From Embleya scabrispora DSM 41855 (GTDB lineage: Bacteria > Actinomycetota > Actinomycetes > Streptomycetales > Streptomycetaceae): 64,000 nucleotides of DNA. Of the stretch, positions 16,681-24,831 are shown in pieces. Within the stretch, counting starts at the first letter, position 1; each line of letters starts with the position of its first letter. Under the pieces are notes generated by a model, which saw only the letters and a program-made list of their open reading frames with translations, searched no databases and was not told where the DNA came from. The stretch lies in assembly GCF_000372745.1 (NCBI RefSeq), contig NZ_KB889563.1:143185-207184 (forward strand), written 5' to 3'. Position numbers and translations under genes: made by a program.

Positions 16681-17975
16681 TACCGGGTGGCCTTGTCCCA
16701 TTGCTCATCCATGTAGGTACCGAATTGCGAGGCTGTCATCCGACCGCTGAGGAGGTCCTGAACGCCTGCCGCGGCCTTGTCGGCCAGACCCGGCGGCAAG
16801 GAGCCGTCACCGGTCTCCTGGGAGAAGGAGTGGACGATTCCATTGGCCGTCTGGGCCTGCCGATACGCCGCCACGGTCTCCTTGTAGACAGGTCCCATGT
16901 CGTCCGGGGCCGCGTAGCCCTTGATGTCGATGATGAGCCCGTCGGCCTTGACGCCGGCGTTGAGGTTTTCGGTGTCTTCCATGAAGGCCTTCGCCCACTT
17001 CTTGGCGAGTTCCACGTCCGGCGCCTTGGAGCTCACCGTCATCCCGCCGCCCGTGTTGCTCGGAAGCGCCGACGCCCCCTGGTCGGTGGGCCAGGCGAAC
17101 ACACCCGTGTCGAAGCTCGGCTTCTTCGTGTCGGCGGAGGCGGAGAACCAGCTGCCCATCGGGTACATCGCACCCTTGCCGTCGCGGAAGGCCTGCTCGG
17201 TGTCCGAGTAGGAGCGGGACAGCCCGGCCCGGTCGATGTAGCCCTTGCCGGCCAGATCGGCGACCTTTTGGGCGGCCGCCACGAAAGCCTTGTCGGTGAA
17301 CTTGACTTTGCCCGCGGCGCGTTGCGAAAGCCAGTCCGGCGTCTCCTTGTAGACCTCACTGGCCACGGTACACATCAACGGGAACATGTCGGCCCAGGAG
17401 TCCTTGCCGCCACCGCCGACCACGAACGGATTGAACCCCTTCGCCTTCAACTTGGCACTGTCGTCGAGCAGCTCGGCGTAGGTACGGGGCGGGGCATCGA
17501 TACCGGCCTCGGCGAAATTGCTCTTGTTGTAGTAGACGAGCGTCGTCTGGGTGGAAAAGGGCAGTTGGTAGACCTTCCCGCCGTACGTGTTGGCGCGGGG
17601 CTGGGCGTAATTCGCGAGGTCGGTGTCCGACCACTCCACCAGCTTGCCCGCCTGGGCGAATCCGGCAGGGTTCAGGCCGATCATGATGTCCGGAAACTGG
17701 CCCGTACTGTCCAACTGCTTCGCGTACCCGGTGCGGTCGGAGCTGGGTGCCACGAGCTTCTTGATGGTCACCCCGGGCACCTTCGCCGAGGCACGGGCTA
17801 TCGCCGCGTCCCAATACTTCGCATCGAGGTTGGGCGTTTCGAAGGTGAGGAAGGTCAGGGTGCGCTTGTCGCCTGATGACGCATTTCCACTGGAAGTGCT
17901 ACCGGCCGTGCATCCGGTCAGTACGAGCACACCCGCGAGGGCGGCGGCCCCCAGGAGTTTCGAATTGCTTGTCAT
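16680..17975 (-). CDS. Extracellular sugar-binding lipoprotein
   Basis: This 431-residue lipoprotein captures the substrate for the downstream permeases. The signal peptide ends in a lipobox with Cys22 (VLTGC), followed by a serine- and glycine-rich linker. The mature part has the family-1 solute-binding fold, with GYAKQLDSTGQFPDIMIGLN-like and FSTQTTLVYYNKSNFAEAGI-like segments typical of CUT1 binding proteins. GGGAAGAG lies ahead of the ATG. It is the first gene of a three-gene operon read from a consensus-like promoter at 18153-18182. It is divergent from the putative secreted glycosidase, which may release the imported sugar. Confidence 0.93.
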   Translation of the reverse strand: MTSNSKLLGAAALAGVLVLTGCTAGSTSSGNASSGDKRTLTFLTFETPNLDAKYWDAAIARASAKVPGVTIKKLVAPSSDRTGYAKQLDSTGQFPDIMIGLNPAGFAQAGKLVEWSDTDLANYAQPRANTYGGKVYQLPFSTQTTLVYYNKSNFAEAGIDAPPRTYAELLDDSAKLKAKGFNPFVVGGGGKDSWADMFPLMCTVASEVYKETPDWLSQRAAGKVKFTDKAFVAAAQKVADLAGKGYIDRAGLSRSYSDTEQAFRDGKGAMYPMGSWFSASADTKKPSFDTGVFAWPTDQGASALPSNTGGGMTVSSKAPDVELAKKWAKAFMEDTENLNAGVKADGLIIDIKGYAAPDDMGPVYKETVAAYRQAQTANGIVHSFSQETGDGSLPPGLADKAAAGVQDLLSGRMTASQFGTYMDEQWDKATR

Positions 17976-18147
17976 GGGTCTCTTCCCCTGCCCGTCGATG
18001 TCGGAGGCGGTGGTGTGCCGGTGCCTGTGTCGTTACGATGCCGACAATGGGGCCCGACGTCCGCCACGTCCGTCCCAAGGTTCGGACTCTTCCGAGAGTC
18101 CTCCTGCGCTCGGCGGCGACCGACCGAAAGCGCTCTGAGTCCGAGGG

Positions 18148-18182
18148 CTTCGAGTATCGAAGTCCGCCCGCGACAGTGTCAA
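18148..18182 (-). promoter_or_regulatory. Promoter with overlapping operator for the CUT1 operon
   Basis: On the minus strand TTGACA (18182-18177) and GATACT (18158-18153) are separated by 18 nt, one of the best consensus matches in the window. A perfect dyad, CTTCGA and TCGAAG around GTA (18148-18162), covers the -10 element and could be a repressor site. The predicted leader is about 170 nt. Farther upstream, GCATC and GATGC form another small dyad near 18208-18224. Confidence 0.6.
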
Positions 18183-18612
18183 GAGATAAGACCCAACTAT
18201 CCCGCCTTGCATCCCTCATAGATGCGATACATCGGAGATAGCTGGAGTTCCGGCCTGCGGCGGGCCGGCGGCCCGGACCGGGCCGATGGCGACCTGCGCG
18301 GTACCGACGGCTTGATGGAGCGCCTTGTGAGCCCGTGTGAACGTCGCGTCGTCGCACCCGGTAGCGCGCACCGGCACCGGTGGCGGCCTCGCCGATGCCC
18401 CCGGTCGGACAGATGTGGCGCCCGCGGCCCGCGGCCGACCGGCCCCGACCCCAGCGAAGCGCCGGCGCCCGAACCCAGATAGATCCGAACTAAGCCTTGA
18501 CTCGCTGGTCGGTCGGCTGCACGCTGGTTCGCACTTGCGCTGGGCATCTTCCCGTGAGAGGCAAGGCATTTCACGTAGCCGCGGCAGCATCGGCTCGACG
18601 CTTCTCGTCTGC

Positions 18613-18635
18613 TCGTACTCGATTGAAGAGTACGA
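18613..18635. promoter_or_regulatory. Palindrome upstream of the secreted glycosidase
   Basis: TCGTACTC and GAGTACGA are exact inverted arms around a 7-nt spacer, about 115 bp ahead of the plus-strand gene start. The form suits a dimeric regulator, but no dedicated regulator gene is adjacent. The rest of the 775-bp divergent region (17976-18749) shows no gene. Confidence 0.45.
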
Positions 18636-18749
18636 ACTATGTGGGGACACCGTCCGTCGTCCCCTGCGGGACTCCGAACCCATGCAGCCGCAGCACGAAC
18701 GATCGGCACTTACACGCTTCGTCGAGATTCGCTTCACCGAGGAGAAAAT

Positions 18750-21164
18750 ATGGACAGACGCCGGTTTCTGATCGTCAGTGGCCTCGGTTCGATCGCAACG
18801 GTGGGGACGATGGGGCTTACGGCCTCCCCCGCTCAGGCGGTGCGGGCAACCACCGAGGGGATATCCACCGATGGGGTATCCACCGATGAGGCGTCCCAGT
18901 TGCACCGGATCACCGCGGGCTTCCTGTCGGTGGGCGTCGACGGCTGTGGTCGGGTGAACCGCCTGTTGGATCTGCGCAGCGGCACCGACTATCTGGCGGC
19001 GGGCACTTCGGTGCCCCTGGTCAGTGTGGTGGCCGATGGCCGACAAGAGGTTCCCACCAAGGTGAGGGTCTCGCCGCGGGACCGGCGAGTGCTGGTGTTC
19101 GCCGGCGAGAAGGTGACAATCGAAGTAAAGGTCGTCGGTTTTCCGACCTACTCCACACTCGAGGTGACCGGCTTGACCGCGGCCCCGGGGGTGGATGTGC
19201 AGACATTGTTGTGGGGGCCGCTGCCGACGAAGATCACCCAGACGATCGGTGAGACAGTCGGGATGGTCGGCGACGACAATTTCGCCGTGGGGGTTCGCCC
19301 GCTCAACGACAAGACCGTGGGCGGATGGCCGAACGAGCACCTCGCCTACGGGTTCGGCCCGGATCTCGTCTGGAATCCGTACGGCCTGCAGACCGGCGAG
19401 AAGGACGAGTGGCTGGCGAGCAATGTCGCGGCGAAGACGAAGTGGGGCAGCGTGCTGCGCGCCACCACCTATGACTACAGCCGGGAACGGATCCGGCAGC
19501 GCACCAACGGGTACGAGATCCCGCTCGGACCGCTGCCCGGGCCGGAGGGGCGGATCGTCGGGTCGAAGATCGCGCTGTTCGGCAGTGCGCCGGATCTGTC
19601 CCTCACCGTGCTGAGTCAGATCGCCCAGGAGCACGGCCAGGCATACCCGACCCTCGACGGCCAGTGGCAGAAGGTGTCCCAGCGCACCTCGCAGTCCCAT
19701 TTCTGGGTCCACGATCTCAACACGAGCAACGTCACCGCTGCCAGCCGGTACGCCCGGCAGGCCGGGGTCAGGAACATCTACGCCATCTCCGGCGACGGGC
19801 CCTGGGTGTCGCACGGGCACTACCAGTTCAACGGTGCGTTCGGCGGATCCGACGTGGCAGCGGCCCAGTTGGTGGCCACGGCAGCGAAGGAGGGCATCGA
19901 GGTCGGCGTGCACACTCTGTCCAACTTCATCGACGCCCACGACCCGTATGTGAAGGCCCCGGCCGACGCGCGGCTGTCGGTGGGCGGAAGCGTCGGCCTG
20001 ACCCGACCGCTCGACGCCTCGGACACCACGCTGTACGTGGACGCCGACCGCCCGCTGGGGCCCGGCGTCGACGGCCAACGACTGCGGATCGGCGACGAGT
20101 TCATCACCTACGGCACCGTCACCAAGGTCAGCGACGGCGAGTGGAAGGTGAGCAACCTGGCGCGGGCGCAGTGGGGATCCACCGCGCAGTCCTGTCCGGC
20201 CGGCACCCGTGTCAGCCGGCTCATCCAGAACGGCTATGGCGGCGCGATGGGCGGCCTGCCGATCATCGACGAGGTAGCCACCCGGCTGGCCACCGCGTAC
20301 AACGACACCGGCATCCGGGCCACGTCCTATGACGGGTTGGAATCGGCGGGCTACACCGGGTGGGGCGGCTACGGCTTCGCGCATCTGGTCAACGGCGTCC
20401 ACCGGCAGCTCGGCTCCCAGGAGTTCGTCACCGAATGCAGCAACCTCGCGTCCAACACCTGGGACGCCCAGTCCCGGGCCAGTTGGGGCGAGATCGGCAG
20501 GACGGACTACGCCCAGATCCTTCGCAGCAACGCGTTCTACCGCGCCAACTGTCTGCCCGGGATGATGGGCCAGCAGGGGTTCTCCGGCGGCGACAGCCTG
20601 CAGAAGATCGAAGTCACCATGGCGCGCGCGGCGTCCCTGAACGCCGGCATCAACTTCGAGACCAGCGTGGGAAGTCTCGCATCCGGAGCGAACACCGCCG
20701 CGCTGCTGCAAGCGGTCAAGACGTGGGAGTCCGCGCGCGGCGTCGGCGCGTTCACGGCCGAACAGAACAAGCAGTTGGGCGACCCGAACACATACTGGCA
20801 CCTGAGCGAGGTGACGCCGCGTCAGGAATGGTCGCTGCAGCAGCTGGACTCGTCCGGTCAGCCGATCGGTGAGCCGCAGCGGGTCAAGGCGCCGACGCCG
20901 AGCTTCATCACACCCGAGCCGCCCGATGCCCGGGTCGGTGTCCTGTACGCGTTCAAGGTGACCTCGAGCACGCCACAGACGGTCCGCTACGAAGTCACAT
21001 CCGGCAGTCTTCCGTCCGGACTCACCCTGAACAAGGACACCGGCGGCATCACGGGCGTGCCTCGCACCAAGGGCACCAGCAAGTTCACCATCACCGCCCG
21101 CAACGGTGGGGACACCGCCGACGCCAAGATCACCTACCGGGTGAAGACCACGTCGCCGCGGTGA
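18750..21164 (+). CDS. Secreted putative glycoside hydrolase with C-terminal Ig-like domain
   Basis: This 804-residue protein carries a twin-arginine-like signal peptide (MDRRRF, cleavage near Ala30). A beta-rich N-terminal region is followed by a probable (beta/alpha)8 catalytic part at about 300-620. Its features are HFWVHDLNTSNV, NFIDAHDPYV and a conserved-looking DGLE at 528-531, which resemble glycosidase barrels of uncertain family. Residues 717-800 form a putative Ig (He_PIG-type) domain with SGSLPSGLTLNKDTGGITG. GGAG precedes the ATG at 18750. It is divergent from a sugar importer, so it probably releases that importer's substrate outside the cell. The enzyme family and the catalytic acids are inferred; a lyase is also possible. 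Confidence 0.6.
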   Translation: MDRRRFLIVSGLGSIATVGTMGLTASPAQAVRATTEGISTDGVSTDEASQLHRITAGFLSVGVDGCGRVNRLLDLRSGTDYLAAGTSVPLVSVVADGRQEVPTKVRVSPRDRRVLVFAGEKVTIEVKVVGFPTYSTLEVTGLTAAPGVDVQTLLWGPLPTKITQTIGETVGMVGDDNFAVGVRPLNDKTVGGWPNEHLAYGFGPDLVWNPYGLQTGEKDEWLASNVAAKTKWGSVLRATTYDYSRERIRQRTNGYEIPLGPLPGPEGRIVGSKIALFGSAPDLSLTVLSQIAQEHGQAYPTLDGQWQKVSQRTSQSHFWVHDLNTSNVTAASRYARQAGVRNIYAISGDGPWVSHGHYQFNGAFGGSDVAAAQLVATAAKEGIEVGVHTLSNFIDAHDPYVKAPADARLSVGGSVGLTRPLDASDTTLYVDADRPLGPGVDGQRLRIGDEFITYGTVTKVSDGEWKVSNLARAQWGSTAQSCPAGTRVSRLIQNGYGGAMGGLPIIDEVATRLATAYNDTGIRATSYDGLESAGYTGWGGYGFAHLVNGVHRQLGSQEFVTECSNLASNTWDAQSRASWGEIGRTDYAQILRSNAFYRANCLPGMMGQQGFSGGDSLQKIEVTMARAASLNAGINFETSVGSLASGANTAALLQAVKTWESARGVGAFTAEQNKQLGDPNTYWHLSEVTPRQEWSLQQLDSSGQPIGEPQRVKAPTPSFITPEPPDARVGVLYAFKVTSSTPQTVRYEVTSGSLPSGLTLNKDTGGITGVPRTKGTSKFTITARNGGDTADAKITYRVKTTSPR

Positions 21165-21264
21165 AAACCGTGAGGGTGTTTCGCCGTCGGTGATCCACCG
21201 AAAGCGCGTAAGGCCGCCATCTCACGGCGGTTGCCGGCGGTCGTCGACCACCACACCCGCAAGC

Positions 21265-21420
21265 GGGGAGGTCGAACTCGCCGTCGTCATCGGCCGTCGG
21301 GCCCGCTACCTCGACTCACTGGAGGATGCCGCGGACTGCGTCGCCGGCTATGCGACGAGCAACGACGTGTCCGAACGCGAGTTCCGGCTGGAGCGCGGGG
21401 GCCAATGGGACAAGGGCACG
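21265..21420 (+). pseudogene. Remnant of a fumarylacetoacetate hydrolase-family gene
   Basis: About 52 codons translate to EVELAVVIGRRARYLDSLED, then VAGYATSNDVSER and LERGGQWDKG. This is the conserved metal-binding core of FAH-family enzymes such as 2,4-diketo-3-deoxy-fuconate hydrolase. Both flanks are lost: there is no FAH N-terminus upstream and the frame ends soon after the match, running into the XRE gene's 3-prime end. The glutamate ligand pair (E-x-E) and the Asn-Asp motif persist. Such enzymes complete non-phosphorylating aldose pathways, which fits the aldose dehydrogenase and dehydratase seven kilobases away. Confidence 0.7.
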
Positions 21421-21430
21421 TGCTCATCTG

Positions 21431-22009
21431 TCAACGCCTCGGGGTGCGCAGGTGGATGCGTTCGCCCTTCTTCCCGAAGAGGCTGAGTACTTCGACGCCG
21501 CCGAGACCGGCGGCGCCGAACCAGTGCGGAATCCGGCAGTCGAACTCGGCTGCTTCACCGACTCCCATGGTGAAGTCGCGGTCGCCCAGCTTTACGCGGA
21601 GTTCTCCACGGAGTACATAGAGCCATTCATATCCGGTGTGGGCCCGTAGGTAAGGCTGTTCATCGTGCGCGGGGATGGCCATCTTGTAGGCGCGCGGTTC
21701 TCCCCGATGTCGCGACAACGGGATCAGCACTCTGCCGTCTTTCCTGGTGGGACGTTGCGGCACGGGAGCGTCGAGGATCCGGGGCGCGGCGACGATTTCG
21801 TCGAGGGGGATGGCGAGCGCTGCGGTGATCGGCAGGAGGAGCTCAAGACTCGGCTTGCGCTGACCTGATTCCAGTCGGGACAGCGTGCTGGTCGAGATGC
21901 CGGTGGCTCGCGCGAGGTGGGCCAGGCTGATGCCCTTCTTCTCCCGGGCCCGCCGCAGTCGAGGAGCGATCTGCTCGATCACGGCATCGAGGCTTGGTTG
22001 CTCGTCCAT
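21431..22009 (-). CDS. XRE-family regulator with C-terminal cupin domain
   Basis: This 192-residue regulator has a helix-turn-helix at about 13-67 (ISLAHLARATGISTSTLSRL) and a small cupin barrel at about 115-185 (YLRAHTGYEWLYVLRGELRV). Proteins of this design sense small ligands and often repress a divergent transporter or catabolic gene. It is divergent from the MFS gene, and a long palindrome at 22033-22066 sits 24 bp upstream of its ATG. No clear ribosome site is present, so its transcript may be nearly leaderless. It converges on the FAH remnant. Confidence 0.9.
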   Translation of the reverse strand: MDEQPSLDAVIEQIAPRLRRAREKKGISLAHLARATGISTSTLSRLESGQRKPSLELLLPITAALAIPLDEIVAAPRILDAPVPQRPTRKDGRVLIPLSRHRGEPRAYKMAIPAHDEQPYLRAHTGYEWLYVLRGELRVKLGDRDFTMGVGEAAEFDCRIPHWFGAAGLGGVEVLSLFGKKGERIHLRTPRR

Positions 22010-22032
22010 GCGAGGCAGTCAACCAAATGTGT

Positions 22033-22066
22033 CCCGGAATCAGCAAGGGAACTTGCTGAAACCGGG
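22033..22066. promoter_or_regulatory. Operator palindrome between XRE-cupin and MFS genes
   Basis: Inner arms TCAGCAAG and CTTGCTGA flank GGAA (22040-22059). After two unpaired AA positions on each side, symmetry resumes with CCCGG and CCGGG. The result is a 34-bp near-perfect dyad in the divergent gap. It is the obvious binding site for the XRE-cupin repressor, where it could control both genes. Confidence 0.65.
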
Positions 22067-22198
22067 CGGCCGTCGCGATCCTCTCGGTGGAGGTGACCGA
22101 ATGAACGCGACAACGTATTCAACGAACGGATCGGCGACAGAGGTGCCCTGGGACGCCGTCGGCGTCGGCACGACCGCACGGGTCGGGGGCGCCGACTG

Positions 22199-23461
22199 AT
22201 GGCCGCTACCACAACGGAGGCGTCCCGTACCCATTCCTCCGACAGGTTGCCCGCCGGCGTGTACCTGCTCGGTTTCTGCCTGTTCGCGATGGGAACCGCC
22301 GAATTCCTGTTGGCCGGCGTACTGCCGGCGGTGGCCGCCGATCTGGACGTCACGCTCTCCTCGGCCGGGTTCCTGATCACCGCGTTCGCCATGGGTGTCG
22401 TGATCGGCGGGCCACCATTCGCCGTGCTCAGCCTGCATTGGCCCCGCCGTGCCACGCTGCTGACGACTCAGGGCCTCTTCGCCGCCAGTATCCTCGTCGG
22501 ACTGCTGGGCAACTACCAGGTCCTGCTACTGACCAGAGCGGTTTCCGGTATCGCCTACGCGGGCTTTTTCGCTGTCGCGTCGGTGACCGCGATCGGCCTG
22601 GTGACACCGGACCGGAACGCTCGCGCCTCCGGAATCGTGGTCAGCGGGCTCGGCGCGGCCATGGTCGTCGGCGGTCCCACGGGCACGCTGATCAGCCACT
22701 TCACCCAATGGCGCGTCGGTTTCTGGGTGGTTGTGGCCCTGACGGTCGCCGGGATCGTCGGTTGCCTCCTCGGGCTCCCCGCCCTCGACTCGGACGACGA
22801 CCGACGCACCGGGCCGCGCGTGTCGCGGGAACTCGCCACCATGCGGAGCCCGATGCTCTGGGTCATCTACGCGATCACGATCCTGACCACCGCGGCTTAC
22901 ATGATCACGTTCAACTACCGGGCGGCCCTGCTCACCGACGTCACCGCCATCCCCGAAGTCTGGATCCCGCCGATCCTCGCGCTCTTCGGTGTCGGCGCCT
23001 TCGTCGGTCTCTCCATCGGGGGACGCGTCTCCGATCAGCGCCCTCACCTCGCGCTGCTCACCGGCGCGACGGCGATCGTGGTCCTGTCGGCCGTGCTGGT
23101 CTTCGCGATCCGGCACGTCTGGGCGGTCGTTCCCGTCGTTTTCCTGATCGGCATCGCCGCGTTCGTGCTGAACCCCGCCATCTACGGACGGGTCTTCGCC
23201 ATCGCGGCCGACGCCCCGAGCCTGGCCGGCGCCACGAACGTATCGGCATTCCAACTGGGCATCAGCATCACTCCCGTCCTCGCGGCCGCCTCACTCACAC
23301 AAGGGGCTGCCCTCACATCGGTCTGCCTGATCGGAGCCGTCCTCGCCGCCGCGTCCGTGCCCCTCATCCTGCTCGACCGATCACGACAGGCCCGCTCGAC
23401 GCGAGACCGGGCCGCTGACACACCTTCAGCCGCCATCCGTCCGATGCGAGACCCGGGATGA
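22199..23461 (+). CDS. MFS transporter, AraJ/chloramphenicol-exporter type
   Basis: This 420-residue membrane protein has twelve predicted helices. It begins with VYLLGFCLFAMGTAEFLLAG followed by VLPAVAADLDV, the signature of DHA1-type drug or sugar efflux pumps such as AraJ and Cmr. Motif C is recognisable in ASGIVVSGLGAAMVVGGPTG, typical of antiporters. The ATG at 22199 has no strong ribosome site. It is divergent from the XRE-cupin gene and probably repressed by it, with the exported compound or a relative as inducer. The substrate is unknown. Confidence 0.88.
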   Translation: MAATTTEASRTHSSDRLPAGVYLLGFCLFAMGTAEFLLAGVLPAVAADLDVTLSSAGFLITAFAMGVVIGGPPFAVLSLHWPRRATLLTTQGLFAASILVGLLGNYQVLLLTRAVSGIAYAGFFAVASVTAIGLVTPDRNARASGIVVSGLGAAMVVGGPTGTLISHFTQWRVGFWVVVALTVAGIVGCLLGLPALDSDDDRRTGPRVSRELATMRSPMLWVIYAITILTTAAYMITFNYRAALLTDVTAIPEVWIPPILALFGVGAFVGLSIGGRVSDQRPHLALLTGATAIVVLSAVLVFAIRHVWAVVPVVFLIGIAAFVLNPAIYGRVFAIAADAPSLAGATNVSAFQLGISITPVLAAASLTQGAALTSVCLIGAVLAAASVPLILLDRSRQARSTRDRAADTPSAAIRPMRDPG

Positions 23462-23729
23462 GCTCGACGTCCCCGGCCGGCGAGAGAGGGTGTGTCGGCC
23501 GCGGTAGCGAGCCGCCGCGCACTGTGCCGTCGGCGCCGCCCATCACGTCCGCCCGACGCCCAGCGCCCGTAGCTTTGTTCTCTGGAAGGAAGAAAACGCC
23601 TCTCCGACACCAAAGTTCTTCTCAGGACAGTCGTAAGTCGGTTACGTTCACGACAAACAGCGGTCGTACGACGACGAAGAGCAGAACGTGTGCGCGAAGC
23701 GCATGCGACCCGCGGATCATGGAGGCGTA

Positions 23730-24746
23730 ATGGCGCGACCGATCACGCTGTTCACCGGCCAGTGGGCCGACCTGCCGTTCGAGGAGGTGTGTCGGCTGGC
23801 CGCCGAGTGGGGTTATGACGGCCTCGAAATCGCTTGCTGGGGCGATCATTTCGAAGTCGACCGAGCGCTGGACGACGACACGTATGTCACCCGCAAACTG
23901 GCGACCCTCGAGAAGTACCGCCTGCGCGTCTGGGCGTTGTCGAACCACCTCGTCGGGCAGGCGGTCTGCGACGACCCCATCGACGAGCGCCACCGCGCGA
24001 TCCTTCCCGCCCGAGTATGGGGCGACGGGGCGCCCGAAGGTGTACGAACCCGTGCCGCCGAGGAGATGAAGGACACCGCGCGAGCCGCCGCGCGTCTGGG
24101 CGTGCGTACGGTCGTCGGATTCACCGGGTCGTCGATCTGGCACACCGTGGCGATGTTCCCGCCCGTGCCGCAGTCGATGATCGACGCCGGGTACCGCGAC
24201 TTCGCCGACCGCTGGAACCCGATCCTCGACGTGTTCGACGAAGTCGGCGTGCGGTTCGCGAGCGAGGTCCATCCCAGCGAGATCGCCTATGACTACTGGA
24301 CCACCGTGCGTGCCCTGGAGGCCGTGGGGCACCGGCCCGCTTTCGGGCTCAACTGGGATCCCTCGCACTTCATCTGGCAGGACCTCGACCCGGTCGGGTT
24401 CATCCTCGACTTCCGCGACCGCATCTACCATGTCGACTGCAAGGACACCCGCGTTCGGTGCGGCGACGGTCGCCGCGGACGATTGTCCTCCCACCTGCCG
24501 TGGGCGGATCTGCGACGCGGTTGGGACTTCGTCTCCACCGGCCACGGCGATGTGCCTTGGGAGGACTGCTTCCGCGCGCTGAACGCCATCGGATACGACG
24601 GGCCGATCTCGATCGAGTGGGAGGACGCCGGCATGGACCGGCTCCTCGGTGCGCCCGAGGCGCTCGGCTTCGTTCGCCGCCTCGACGGCATTCGTCCGCC
24701 CGAGGCGTCCTTCGACGCGGCGTTCGGCGACGGTTCGAGCAACTGA
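23730..24746 (+). CDS. Sugar phosphate isomerase/epimerase-type TIM-barrel enzyme
   Basis: This 338-residue AP-endonuclease-2-type barrel belongs to the family that isomerises or epimerises sugars and inosose-type ketoses with a divalent metal. Ligand-bearing strand ends are visible: [26 protein letters not shown] and ISIEWED. GGAGG at 23721-23725 fixes the start at the ATG 23730; an upstream in-frame ATG at 23688 is too early. It stands alone between the MFS gene and the converging phosphatase gene and ends at a strong terminator. Its link to the neighbouring minus-strand cluster, which encodes two more such barrels, is uncertain. Confidence 0.87.
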   Translation: MARPITLFTGQWADLPFEEVCRLAAEWGYDGLEIACWGDHFEVDRALDDDTYVTRKLATLEKYRLRVWALSNHLVGQAVCDDPIDERHRAILPARVWGDGAPEGVRTRAAEEMKDTARAAARLGVRTVVGFTGSSIWHTVAMFPPVPQSMIDAGYRDFADRWNPILDVFDEVGVRFASEVHPSEIAYDYWTTVRALEAVGHRPAFGLNWDPSHFIWQDLDPVGFILDFRDRIYHVDCKDTRVRCGDGRRGRLSSHLPWADLRRGWDFVSTGHGDVPWEDCFRALNAIGYDGPISIEWEDAGMDRLLGAPEALGFVRRLDGIRPPEASFDAAFGDGSSN

Positions 24747-24789
24747 CCTCGTGGACCGCGTCGTTGGGTAGGTCGGGGGCGCCGCCCCC

Positions 24790-24831
24790 ACGCCTCGCCC
24801 CGCCCGCCGGCCGGCGGGCGGGGCGAGGCGT
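24790..24831. terminator. Bidirectional terminator, 21-bp perfect palindrome
   Basis: A perfect GC-only stem with no loop (centre between 24810 and 24811), extended by one A-T pair, fills the gap between the converging epimerase and phosphatase genes. It touches the phosphatase stop codon. Confidence 0.8.
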
